Source: Alphaproteobacteria bacterium
Lineage (GTDB): Bacteria > Bacteroidota > Bacteroidia > Bacteroidales > FEN-979
NCBI GenBank assembly: GCA_009928665.1
Contig: SACF01000040.1
Location: 1 to 40,421 of the forward strand
Direction: 5' to 3'
Length of the DNA: 40,421 nt
Every line of letters starts with the position of its first letter. Within the stretch, counting starts at the first letter, position 1. Below are positions 34,098-40,421 of the stretch, piece by piece. The translations under genes were made by a program, and so were the position numbers. Below the pieces are notes generated by a model. It did no database searches. It saw nothing but the letters and a program-made list of their open reading frames with translations, and was not told the DNA's origin.

Positions 34098-35348
34098 ATG
34101 ACCCATTCAGATGTGATTATAGCCGGTGGCGGCCCGTCGGGCTCGCTGGCCGCCTATGAATTGGCGCGACAGGGGATATCCGTGACACTGTTCGAAAAGG
34201 CCATTTTCCCCCGTTACAAGGTCTGCGGCGCAGGGCTTACACATAAAATATTAAAGGAGATACCTTTTAACATTGAGGCTATCCTCGAAACGGAGATCCA
34301 CACCTTCACCTTTTCTTCCGGATTTAAAGAAGTGTTTACCCGATACAATGCGGATCCCCTGATTTACTGCACCATGCGTGAGAAACTGGATGCTTTTCTG
34401 CTTGCGAAAGCCGAAGAAGCAGGGGCAAAGGTTTTCTTTGGTACACGGGTTACAGATTTTACCCAGAACAAGGATGGGGTAGAAGTAAATACTGCCAACG
34501 GGCTTTTTCGGTCCCGTCTTTTAATCGGCGCTGATGGCGCATCCGCCACAGTTGCCCGAAGAGCGGACCTCCGGGATAATATAATGCCTGGATTGGCCTG
34601 GGAGGCCGAAATTCAAACGGATCCCTTAGTAGTGAAAGCATTCTCTCAAACCGTCTTTCTCGATTGGGGAACTTTTCCAGGCGGATATGGCTGGGTCTTT
34701 CCCAAAAAAGAGCATTTTTCGATCGGGGTTGGCGGACCTGCCCATCTTTCGCGTTGGATGTTACCCTATTACAGGCAGTTCCTCGGCTATCTGGAATTTC
34801 ATCTCTTTGACCGACCGGATCTTCAGGCAACCGGTATCCAAAGGGAAGAACAAAGATTGAAAACCCTGTCGCTGAAGGCATGGCCGATCCCGGTAAGAAT
34901 AAAAAAGAGCCGTTTTCATGACCGTCGGGTTCTGATTGCGGGAGATGCAGGGGGATTAACCGATCCCCTTACCGGAGAAGGGATCTATTATGCTGTCAGG
35001 AGCGGAAAACTGGCTGCCGAAGCATGTTCCTGTTACCTGCAGGCGAAACAACAGTCGCTTCAATCCTATTCCGATGCAGTCAATGATACCTTAATGAATG
35101 AACTTTCGGAAGCCAACCGGATAAAATATATCTTTAATACTGTTCCCGCGAAAATTCATGGTTTCGTACGCGACAGTGAGCGGGGATGGCGTGCTTTCGG
35201 AAAGGTTTTGCGGGGAGAAAGGTGGTACGGGGATGTGGGTAAAGGATTGGGAACCTGGAGATTTTTGTGGAACCCTTTATGTACACTGGCCCGGTTTGTA
35301 TCCTGGTTCAAAGAACGATCATTTCAAAAACATGGATTTCCCGGATGA
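34098..35348 (+). CDS. Geranylgeranyl reductase-family FAD-dependent oxidoreductase
   Basis: This 416-residue flavoprotein has the FAD-binding GGGPSGSLAAYELARQG near residues 10-26, then an FPRYKVCGAGLTHKIL block with the PxYxxCG signature of geranylgeranyl reductase-like enzymes. Near residue 282 is the second FAD motif GDAGGLTDPLTGEGIYYAVRS. Members reduce isoprenoid double bonds of lipids or quinones, or act on other unsaturated chains; in Bacteroidota their substrate is not established. The C-terminus overlaps the next gene by 17 bases, so the two are surely coupled. A link with the nearby UbiA gene is tempting but unproven. Confidence 0.88.
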   Translation: MTHSDVIIAGGGPSGSLAAYELARQGISVTLFEKAIFPRYKVCGAGLTHKILKEIPFNIEAILETEIHTFTFSSGFKEVFTRYNADPLIYCTMREKLDAFLLAKAEEAGAKVFFGTRVTDFTQNKDGVEVNTANGLFRSRLLIGADGASATVARRADLRDNIMPGLAWEAEIQTDPLVVKAFSQTVFLDWGTFPGGYGWVFPKKEHFSIGVGGPAHLSRWMLPYYRQFLGYLEFHLFDRPDLQATGIQREEQRLKTLSLKAWPIPVRIKKSRFHDRRVLIAGDAGGLTDPLTGEGIYYAVRSGKLAAEACSCYLQAKQQSLQSYSDAVNDTLMNELSEANRIKYIFNTVPAKIHGFVRDSERGWRAFGKVLRGERWYGDVGKGLGTWRFLWNPLCTLARFVSWFKERSFQKHGFPG

Positions 35349-36153
35349 TATACATAAACCCGTTGTCCTGATCACCGGAGCTGCCGGAGGATTGGGCAAA
35401 GCACTTGTCAGGCAATTCATGAGCCATGATTGGATGGTTATTGCCACCGATAACAGGGAGTTGTCGCTTGCCGAATTCTTAAAGGAGAAGTTCGTCCGGG
35501 TCATGAACATGAACGTGACTTCTGACCTGTCGGTTAAAACGGTTTTTGATAACCTGGTACTCCAAAATATTCAACTTGACCTGATAATCAATAATGCCGG
35601 AATCGACCGCTATTTCCCCTTGTCGGAAGCACCTGCGGATGATTTTATTAATGTTTTCAATGTCAACGTTTTCGGCGCTTACAGGGTTAACCAGACCTTT
35701 TTACCCATCCTCAGAAGTCCCGGTGGCAGGATTATCCATATCGGCAGCGAAAGCCTCCACCTGAAAATACCCTTTATGCCTTACCCTTTATCCAAGAACC
35801 TGCTTGAATCCTATTCACGGGCGCTTCGCCAAGAGCTGGGATTCCTGGATATAGCGGTCATAACGGTCAGGCCGGGGGCAATCCGGACCTCTTTGCTTGA
35901 TGGTGTTTCCGGGCTGAATCAGCAGAAGGATTCGTGGAAGGTCGACAGACCCTTTCAGAAATTTGCATCCCTTGCCGCAAAACTCGTCGGACATACCATC
36001 ACCGCGGATAAAGCAGCGGAATTCATTTACAAGGTCTCACAACAAAAAAGACCACGGGCGGTTTACCGGATCAACAATAAAATCAAATTAAAACTGGCCG
36101 CTTTGCTGCCTCAATCGCTTCTTGAGAAAATAATAAAGAGGATCCTCTCCTGA
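35332..36153 (+). CDS. Short-chain dehydrogenase/reductase with C-terminal extension
   Basis: This is a 273-residue classical SDR: TGAAGGLGKALVRQF at residues 15-29, NNAGIDRYFPLSEAP near residue 90, HIGSES with the catalytic Ser, and Tyr151/Lys155 in PYPLSK. An acidic TDNRELSL after beta-2 favours NAD over NADP. The frame opens far upstream, but the ATG at 35332 (MDFPDDIHKPVV) is the first with a correct Rossmann start. It lies inside the previous gene, giving a 17-base overlap. The C-terminal 40 residues (KVSQQKRPRAVYRINNKIK) resemble membrane-surface SDRs of the retinol or hydroxysteroid type. The substrate is unknown. Confidence 0.9.
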   Translation: MDFPDDIHKPVVLITGAAGGLGKALVRQFMSHDWMVIATDNRELSLAEFLKEKFVRVMNMNVTSDLSVKTVFDNLVLQNIQLDLIINNAGIDRYFPLSEAPADDFINVFNVNVFGAYRVNQTFLPILRSPGGRIIHIGSESLHLKIPFMPYPLSKNLLESYSRALRQELGFLDIAVITVRPGAIRTSLLDGVSGLNQQKDSWKVDRPFQKFASLAAKLVGHTITADKAAEFIYKVSQQKRPRAVYRINNKIKLKLAALLPQSLLEKIIKRILS

Positions 36154-36171
36154 GAATCAAAACGAAACTTT

Positions 36172-37593
36172 TCAGTTATTTTCCCGGAGTTTAGTGATTA
36201 CCGTGGTATTGGAACCTTGCATTGCCTCTAGAATATCATCATATAATTGATCTGTGGGTTCTGTTAAGGAGATCGCACCATTTTTTCTCGACTTGCACAG
36301 GAATAAAATGGTATTGTATACTTCCGGGTGAATCGACCGGGAATGTACAACGCCTTCTTTACAGGTGAGTATGAGATCAAAATCTTTGAAACTTGATGGC
36401 AGGCTCAGTTTCAGGTATTGTCCGGGCAAAAGGGTACACAATGTGTCGGTTTCGTATACCACTTTCAGCGCTGAATTAATCGCTGAGGCTTTCGAATGAA
36501 AAATGACCGTCCTGGACTCAGGCTTGAGTTCTTCCGGGAGAACGGCAGGTAAAATCCCCCCACTTCCAAGGTAAACAACCGATTTCCCAATATCTCCTGA
36601 ATTATTTGGAAACTTCGTCCCTTTATAGACTGCCGAAATGGCAACAGCTCCTAAGAGCCCTCCGACTGCCCCACCCATGATGCCGCCTAAAACAACGGCG
36701 CTGCCACTGGCTCCTTTATCAATATCTTTTTTATCCAGATAAAGAACGAGTGCGTTCTGTTGCCTCACTGTGACTGCATATCCTTTACCGGCCCATACAA
36801 AGAGATTTTTTCCATCAGAGAATCCAAAGTACTCAGGTGTGTCATTTTGGGATGGGACTGATATTTCGGCACGAACTCTTTCGGGATATTTTTTATCAAC
36901 AACATATTTGATGGTAAAGGCAGTGACCGTGTCGGGTCTGCAATCCCGCAGGTCATAGAATGATTTGAACAAGCCTTTAGGAATTTGTTGTTGCCTAAAA
37001 ATTGCGAACTGCCCGGGATCGGAGAGTGGATTCAGATAGAGTTCCGCGTCGCTGATCTGTTTAGGGATAATTTCTCCTTTCCCGATTTCTTGGGCAAAAT
37101 CGTCAAAGCAATGTGAAATCGCGTCTGCAATATTAACGGAATGGGTCCCAATTACCTCCATTCCCTGACGACCGTAAAAATCGCCGGCTGTAAACAGTTC
37201 CTGATAACCTGTCGAAGTCGGCGTGAGAAAACTCATTGAAAGATTGACGAAGGCAATTTCCTTTGTCGCCCAGGTGTAATCGAAAATATTGAGTTGGTTA
37301 ATCCTTACGATAATGGGGCGGGTTTCAGAACTCTTGGGAAAGGCAGATACAAGGATGGGTTTTAATGCAGAAACTATATCAGGCTTTAAACAGGCCGACC
37401 TTTTTTTATTGAAGATTCCGCTATGAACAAATCCAATACAGGATGATTCCCCTGTCGCATTAATTATATTGTCAACATGAAATCCTTCGAGAATGCTTTT
37501 TACCTTAACATCATTGAGATAAATTGTATATTCTTCGGCGAAAAGAATATAAGACTGAAAAAGGAGAAGAAAAAATATTACAAACCGGACCAC
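36172..37593 (-). CDS. Secreted or envelope protein of unknown function with glycine-zipper segment
   Basis: This is a 473-residue protein I do not recognise. It starts with a signal peptide (VRFVIFFLLLFQSYILFAEE) from a GTG codon at 37593; no ATG fits. The central region GLFKSFYDLRDCRPD, followed by YFGFSDGKNLFVWAG and QQNALVLYLDKKD, vaguely recalls a DUF6563-type arrangement of Bacteroidota, but this is weak. After it comes a glycine-zipper hydrophobic stretch (GGIMGGAVGGLLGAVAIS, about residues 300-325) able to insert into a membrane. A C-terminal beta-rich region follows, ending TTVITKLRENN. Several cysteines are spread along the chain (SSCIGF, CLKPD, CRPD, TLCTL). It lies 3 bases after yqeY on the same strand. 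Confidence 0.7.
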   Translation of the reverse strand: MVRFVIFFLLLFQSYILFAEEYTIYLNDVKVKSILEGFHVDNIINATGESSCIGFVHSGIFNKKRSACLKPDIVSALKPILVSAFPKSSETRPIIVRINQLNIFDYTWATKEIAFVNLSMSFLTPTSTGYQELFTAGDFYGRQGMEVIGTHSVNIADAISHCFDDFAQEIGKGEIIPKQISDAELYLNPLSDPGQFAIFRQQQIPKGLFKSFYDLRDCRPDTVTAFTIKYVVDKKYPERVRAEISVPSQNDTPEYFGFSDGKNLFVWAGKGYAVTVRQQNALVLYLDKKDIDKGASGSAVVLGGIMGGAVGGLLGAVAISAVYKGTKFPNNSGDIGKSVVYLGSGGILPAVLPEELKPESRTVIFHSKASAINSALKVVYETDTLCTLLPGQYLKLSLPSSFKDFDLILTCKEGVVHSRSIHPEVYNTILFLCKSRKNGAISLTEPTDQLYDDILEAMQGSNTTVITKLRENN

Positions 37594-37596
37594 GGT

Positions 37597-38004
37597 TTAG
37601 CTTAATAAATTTTTGATGATCCCCGAGATCATTTTATTATCGGCTTTCCCGGCAAGTTCTTTGGAGGCGGCTCCCATCACCTTACCCATCTCTTTTATGG
37701 ATGCGGCACCGGTTTCGGATATGATCCTTTTGACAATGACGGTCACCTCCGCTTCCGACATCTGCTGCGGGAGATAGGTTTCGATGATGGCGGCTTCGAA
37801 TAACTCCTTTTCCGCGAGGTCGCTTCTGTTTGCACCGGCATAGATTTCGGCGGATTCACGGCGTTGTTTAACGAGTTTTTGAAGGATCCTGTTTTCCGTG
37901 GCTTCGTCCATGGTTCCACCTGCCCCTTCTTTGGTTTTCTCAAGCAAAATGGCTGCTTTTATGGCTCTGACCGCTTCAAGTTTTTTGGAATCCCGTGCGA
38001 GCAT
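37597..38004 (-). CDS. GatB/YqeY domain protein, N-terminus displaced by a frameshift
   Basis: The 135-residue YqeY-like protein resembles the tRNA-binding tail of GatB. It reads MLARDSKKLEAVRAIKAAIL, ETYLPQQMSEAEVTVIVKRI and a C-terminal MGKVMGAASKELAGKADNKM. It may act with tRNA or Glu-tRNA metabolism, but its function is not settled. The family normally begins MSLEQKI, about 14 residues before the M of MLARD. Exactly that peptide is encoded at 38029-38009, coupled to the ftsZ stop, but in a different frame. Translation as seen can only start at the internal ATG at 38004, giving a protein short by about 14 residues. Either a small deletion or a sequence error explains this. Confidence 0.87.
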   Translation of the reverse strand: MLARDSKKLEAVRAIKAAILLEKTKEGAGGTMDEATENRILQKLVKQRRESAEIYAGANRSDLAEKELFEAAIIETYLPQQMSEAEVTVIVKRIISETGAASIKEMGKVMGAASKELAGKADNKMISGIIKNLLS

Positions 38005-38029
38005 CGCCGATTTTTTGTTCCAGGCTCAT
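37976..38029 (-). other. Out-of-frame YqeY leader coupled to the ftsZ stop
   Basis: The ATG at 38029-38027 shares its A with the TGA of ftsZ (TGATG), a classic coupling arrangement. It encodes MSLEQKIGD, the typical YqeY start, then runs out of frame (ARTGFQKT) to a TGA at 37978-37976 after 17 codons. The true YqeY body uses the frame of the ATG at 38004, which is 25 bases downstream of this ATG, not a multiple of 3. The remnant shows where the original gene began. Confidence 0.75.
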
Positions 38030-39642
38030 CAGTCTACATTTTTATGAAGGAAGGAGTTTTCATTCTTAAGTTCGACCGACTTATCCGGATTTTCCGACAG
38101 CATGTATTTAGCCACCTGTGACTCATTTGAGGGGGTCACATCACTGAGGGGAACATTCCGTCGTTTGTAAGCGGGAATCGATTCGATTTCGTAAAGATTC
38201 GATTCGATGGGGGTGTGGGTTTTCAGCTTTTCGCTGAGCTGGCGCAGTTTGGATATCCTTTCAATCGATTTCTTATTTTGAAGATCGTCGGGGTCGGGGG
38301 CTGATGGTTGTGATGGTGGTACATCAGTCTGAGGATGCAAGGTCATTTCGGGTATGGCCACATCTGCCTTATCGACCAGTTGTGGTTCTTCAACAAGAAT
38401 TTTTGAGGATTCCTGTTTGGTATCGGGTTCGGGTTTTTCGATGATGAACTCTATTGGCCGCATTGTTTCTGTTGATTCGGATAAAGTTTCCGTTTCAAAG
38501 ACGGGAGCCTCAGTGTGCAAAAGTGGAGCATCGATTTCTTCCTTCTGGTAAAGCGGGGCCGGCATTTCCGGTTCATTCTGAAGAATTCGGCGCTCGATCT
38601 TCGGGGCCTCGGAACCCGGATACAATGGATGCACCTTCACATCAACAGGTTTGTAAGGATCTTTTTGCTTGTGATCTTCATCAAAACCGGTGGCAATAAT
38701 AGTCACGCTGATTTTATCTTCGAGCGTTTCATCAAAACCATTTCCCCAGATCACATCGCCGTTTGATTTGGTTTTCTCCTGGATGTAGTCGGTGATTTCC
38801 GTGACCTCATCCATGGTGATCTCCTCTTTCCCGGATGAAATGTAGAGGAGCAGATTTCCTGCGCCATTAATATCGTTGTTATCGAGAAGCGGGGAGTTGA
38901 GCGCCTCCTCAACGGCAAGCTGGGCGCGGTTCGGACCACTTGCAACTCCTGTTCCCATGATCGCGACGCCGCTGTTTTTCATGACAGTCTTTACATCCTC
39001 AAAATCCACATTGATGTACCCTGCCACCGTTATGATTTCGGCAATCCCTTTGGCTGCCGTGGTAAGCACATTATCAGCGCGCTTGAACGCTTCCGACAGT
39101 GGCAGATCACCGCAAAGAAGGCGTAATTTATCATTGCTGATGATTAACAGCGCATCCACATTCTGTTTCAGTTGCCTGATCCCGTCCTCTGCCGATTGTC
39201 TTCTTTTCCTTCCCTCAAACGAGAATGGGATGGTTACGATCCCGACGGTAAGGATGTCGAGTTCTCTGGATATCTGGGCTATTACGGGAGCTGCCCCGGT
39301 GCCGGTACCTCCGCCCAGACCTGCTGTGATGAACAGCATTTTTGTTCCTTTTTCCAAAACGGCACGGATGTCTTCCGCATTCTCAAGGGCGGCATTCCGA
39401 CCCACCGAAGGTGCAGCGCCTGCTCCCAGTCCCCCGGTCAGGTGCGCGCCAAGCTGGATCCGGTTAGGAATCATGCTCGATTCCATTGCCTGCGCATCGG
39501 TATTGCATATTATGAAATCAACCCCTTTGATTCCCTGCCGGAACATGTGGTTGACCGCATTGCTGCCCCCTCCGCCAACACCGATAACTTTGATGATCGA
39601 AGATTGATTTTTTGGTGAGTCAAATTTTAACATATCGGGCAT
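38029..39642 (-). CDS. ftsZ: Cell-division GTPase FtsZ
   Basis: FtsZ is the tubulin homologue that polymerises into the Z-ring at the division site. The protein has 537 residues. The GTPase domain starts IKVIGVGGGGSNAVN near residue 18 and carries the tubulin signature GLGGGTGTGAAPVIA near 109 and the T7 synergy loop NVDFEDVKTVMKNSG near 208. The core ends near residue 320. It is followed by a long acidic, Pro/Thr/Glu-rich linker of about 160 residues. A conserved peptide (IPAYKRRNVPLSD) then comes, with an additional tail of about 30 residues. The start used is the ATG at 39642 (ATG at 39633 is possible). It follows ftsA by 94 bases, and its stop overlaps the old yqeY start. Confidence 0.97.
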   Translation of the reverse strand: MPDMLKFDSPKNQSSIIKVIGVGGGGSNAVNHMFRQGIKGVDFIICNTDAQAMESSMIPNRIQLGAHLTGGLGAGAAPSVGRNAALENAEDIRAVLEKGTKMLFITAGLGGGTGTGAAPVIAQISRELDILTVGIVTIPFSFEGRKRRQSAEDGIRQLKQNVDALLIISNDKLRLLCGDLPLSEAFKRADNVLTTAAKGIAEIITVAGYINVDFEDVKTVMKNSGVAIMGTGVASGPNRAQLAVEEALNSPLLDNNDINGAGNLLLYISSGKEEITMDEVTEITDYIQEKTKSNGDVIWGNGFDETLEDKISVTIIATGFDEDHKQKDPYKPVDVKVHPLYPGSEAPKIERRILQNEPEMPAPLYQKEEIDAPLLHTEAPVFETETLSESTETMRPIEFIIEKPEPDTKQESSKILVEEPQLVDKADVAIPEMTLHPQTDVPPSQPSAPDPDDLQNKKSIERISKLRQLSEKLKTHTPIESNLYEIESIPAYKRRNVPLSDVTPSNESQVAKYMLSENPDKSVELKNENSFLHKNVD

Positions 39643-39736
39643 GGTTCTGGATTTTTAAGGTTTAAAAATATTAAGAAACAATATTGGTTTTTTTTGATTC
39701 CATTTTATTTATCAACCTATGGTTGTTAATATATTG

Positions 39737-40421
39737 CTATTCAACATCGTCTTCGAAAATGTGACGGATCTTATCAAGAAATATATCAGGAAATCGCTTC
39801 GAGGATCGTGATGGGTCTTTAGGCTTTTTTCCCCTGGTCTTTTTCTTCTTACTTTCCTCTTCCGGTTCTTCCGGTTCCGTGACCTCCGGAGGCTTGATCT
39901 TGTCCATTTCACGCTGGTACCTGTCAATCCCTTCAATTACCAGCCCGACTCCCGTTGCATACATCGGACTTCCCATTTCAGGCAAACCGTCACTGGCTAA
40001 ATGTTCATTGGGATAACCGATACGGGTATCCATGCCGGTGAGAAACTCTGTCAGTTGTCCGACATGCTTCAGTTGGGCCCCGCCACCGGTGAGAACAATC
40101 CCGCCGAAAAGCTTTTTTTCATAACCCGAATTCCGAATCTCATAGTAAACATGTTCAATGATCTCTTCCATCCGGGCCTGGATGATCGAAGCCAGATTTC
40201 GCAAACTGATCTCCTTCGGAGGTCTGCCCCGCAACCCGGGGATTGCAACGATTTCCTCCTCGCGGTTTTCCCTGGCCAGCGCCGATCCGAATTTCAATTT
40301 GAGTTCTTCGGCATGTTTTTTTATGATCGAACAACCCTCCTTGATATCTTCGGTGATGATTTCGCCACCCAGAGGAATAACGGCGGTATGACGAATGATC
40401 CCGGCATGAAAAATGGCAATG
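39737..40421 (-). CDS. ftsA: Cell-division protein FtsA (5' end cut by window)
   Basis: FtsA is the actin-like protein that tethers FtsZ to the membrane. The frame is open to the right edge, so the gene continues beyond the window; the ATG at 40297 is internal. The visible C-terminal part (about 227 residues) begins IAIFHAGIIRHTAVIPLGGE and TEDIKEGCSIIKKHAEELK, then GGIVLTGGGAQLKHVGQL, the phosphate-binding and adenosine motif of the actin fold. After YATGVGLVIEG comes an acidic then lysine-rich linker (EEPEEESKKKKTRGKKPKD). A terminal amphipathic helix follows (RFPDIFLDKIRHIFEDD), which is the membrane-targeting sequence. It lies directly upstream of ftsZ in the usual division-gene order. 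Confidence 0.96.
   Translation of the reverse strand, partial: IAIFHAGIIRHTAVIPLGGEIITEDIKEGCSIIKKHAEELKLKFGSALARENREEEIVAIPGLRGRPPKEISLRNLASIIQARMEEIIEHVYYEIRNSGYEKKLFGGIVLTGGGAQLKHVGQLTEFLTGMDTRIGYPNEHLASDGLPEMGSPMYATGVGLVIEGIDRYQREMDKIKPPEVTEPEEPEEESKKKKTRGKKPKDPSRSSKRFPDIFLDKIRHIFEDDVE

Noticed and set aside
35158..35331. Longer N-terminus for the second SDR
   Set aside because: The extra 58 codons lie inside the flavoprotein gene in another frame and do not resemble any SDR N-terminus.
38876..39607. 243-codon plus-strand frame opposite ftsZ
   Set aside because: Low-complexity Ser/Pro/Ala composition, entirely antisense to the well-supported ftsZ coding region; a shadow frame.

Overview
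The window looks like a housekeeping stretch of chromosome from a member of the Bacteroidota (Bacteroidetes), most likely near the Bacteroidales. The evidence is a GldB-type lipoprotein, Bacteroidota-only families (DUF3822, the single-domain AMP nucleosidase, a DUF7935-like membrane protein), a futalosine-type UbiA prenyltransferase, and promoters with the Bacteroidota -7 box (TAnnTTTG). Ribosome binding sites are weak or absent, as usual for the phylum. Base composition is moderate and even by eye. I see no phage, transposase, integrase, CRISPR array, tRNA or rRNA gene. No gene-free gap exceeds about 200 bases.

Layout. 1-2787: 3' part of purL. 2885-7333: a short-chain dehydrogenase, then two tandem acyl-CoA synthetase paralogues. 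7334-9149 (minus): AMP nucleosidase and DNA polymerase III delta. 9264-12455 (plus): a lone HsdR_N-like nuclease domain, an MgtC/DUF4010 membrane protein, DUF3822 and rsmD. 12508-16675 (minus): DUF2795, cobalamin adenosyltransferase, GTP-type PEP carboxykinase and aspartate aminotransferase, with an 8-bp tandem repeat between two of them. 16761-17327 (plus): a small membrane protein. 17366-21631 (minus): a beta-barrel protein, a GNAT acetyltransferase and alaS, which carries a 7-bp tandem repeat inside its reading frame. 21819-25107 (plus): an M23 peptidase, a MerR regulator, an alkyltransferase-like protein, Mrp and NFU. 25122-27609 (minus): nadE and an outer-membrane barrel. 27809-30496 (plus): gldB and a ComM/YifB ATPase. 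30502-31383 (minus): UbiA/MqnP. 31496-36153 (plus): a tight five-gene run (methyltransferase, ABC ATPase, heptose-phosphate kinase-like PfkB, geranylgeranyl-reductase-like flavoprotein, SDR) that looks like an envelope or lipid operon. 36172-40421 (minus): ftsA, ftsZ, yqeY and an unrecognised secreted or membrane protein.

Genes in the last cluster run ftsA > ftsZ > yqeY > unknown. The ftsZ stop overlaps an ATG that begins a typical YqeY N-terminus, but that reading frame is broken before it reaches the YqeY body. Other linked groups are iron-sulfur handling (mrp-nfu), cell-wall remodelling (M23 next to alaS) and central carbon metabolism (pckG-aspC).

I found no convincing novel multi-gene defence or biosynthetic system. 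The best leads are the broken yqeY start, the heptamer repeat in the essential gene alaS, the 8-bp array upstream of the cobalamin adenosyltransferase, the Cys-to-Ala alkyltransferase-like protein, the Mrp protein without a CxxC, and the unrecognised 473-residue protein.
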